A DNA stretch of 5,735 nt from Deltaproteobacteria bacterium (GTDB taxonomy: Bacteria; Desulfobacterota; UBA8473): contig JAUXFK010000187.1 of the NCBI GenBank assembly GCA_030623035.1, forward strand, positions 1 through 5,735, read 5' to 3'. Shown here in pieces: positions 5,602 to 5,735 of the stretch (position 1 is its first letter; every line of letters begins with the position of its first letter). The notes under the pieces were generated by a model that saw only the letters and a list, made by a program, of their open reading frames with translations, was not told where the DNA came from and did no database searches. The position numbers and the translations under genes were made by a program.

Positions 5602-5735
5602 TCATCTGTAACTTCTCTTCCATGGCTCCCTCTTGTAAGCCAAATAGTCTTTTATAGCCTCTTTTAAAGTGTTTGAAGCAAGGAGCGCACAATGCTTGCT
5701 CTCTTCAGGGAGACCCCCCAATGTATCCAGGATAA
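5602..5735 (-). CDS. NifU/IscU-type Fe-S cluster scaffold protein, C-terminal fragment
   Basis: The last 44 codons of a gene enter from the right edge and end at the TGA at 5604-5602. They read ILDTLGGLPEESKHCALLAS and then NTLKEAIKDYLAYK, which matches the end of the NifU N-terminal/IscU scaffold domain. In this family the GGLP..K.HC motif holds the third cluster-ligand cysteine, here the Cys of KHCALL. Such proteins build [2Fe-2S] or [4Fe-4S] clusters with a cysteine desulfurase. The short tail after the domain (REPWKRSYR) is basic and shows no NifU C-terminal CxxC domain, so this is a stand-alone scaffold rather than full-length NifU. Whether it is IscU-, SufU- or NifU-like cannot be settled from this fragment. 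A 216-nt gap separates it from the DUF1847 gene. Confidence 0.8.
   Translation of the reverse strand, partial: ILDTLGGLPEESKHCALLASNTLKEAIKDYLAYKREPWKRSYR

Overview
Nearly everything in this window is coded on the minus strand, so it reads from right to left. The mix of genes suggests an anaerobic or facultative Gram-negative bacterium, perhaps Desulfobacterota or a relative: a TRAP solute-binding protein, a NosL-like metallochaperone, a cysteine-rich DUF1847 protein and a NifU/IscU-type scaffold. The lineage is inference, because no rRNA or other phylogenetic marker is present.

Layout in order of transcription. (1) 5735-5602 is the C-terminal tail of a NifU/IscU-type Fe-S scaffold protein, cut by the window edge. 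(2) 5601-5386 is a non-coding gap with a short perfect hairpin and a 7-bp tandem repeat. (3) 5385-4675 is a DUF1847 protein with 13 cysteines. (4) 4635-820 is a tight five-gene block: a 112-aa anchored protein, an FtsX/MacB-type ABC permease (4-nt overlap with the gene before it), its LolD-type ATPase, a 339-aa protein with eight predicted membrane segments, and a NosL-like protein. (5) About 845-492 is the decayed C-terminal third of a TRAP solute-binding protein. It keeps one reading frame but carries three internal TAA stops, and it abuts or overlaps the end of the NosL-like gene. (6) 394-1 is the N-terminal part of a second TRAP solute-binding protein with a signal peptide; it is open to the window edge and may be intact.

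The centre of interest is the five-gene block. Every non-ATPase member carries Cys/His motifs that predicted topology places outside the cytoplasmic membrane: CxxC and CCxxC in the NosL-like protein, CC and HHCxxC in the 339-aa protein, CxxC plus HC in the last periplasmic loop of the permease, and CC plus CxHxxC in the 112-aa protein. Two unrelated members share the string CCTS. NosL proteins are known for Cu(I) delivery to nitrous oxide reductase, but no nosZ or NosDFY-type transporter is visible here. The block therefore looks like a separate NosL-associated ABC system that handles a thiophilic metal or a thiol/redox cargo at the periplasmic face. That function is inferred, not shown.

No tRNA, rRNA, CRISPR array, insertion sequence or convincing intrinsic terminator was seen. 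No plus-strand reading frame looks real.
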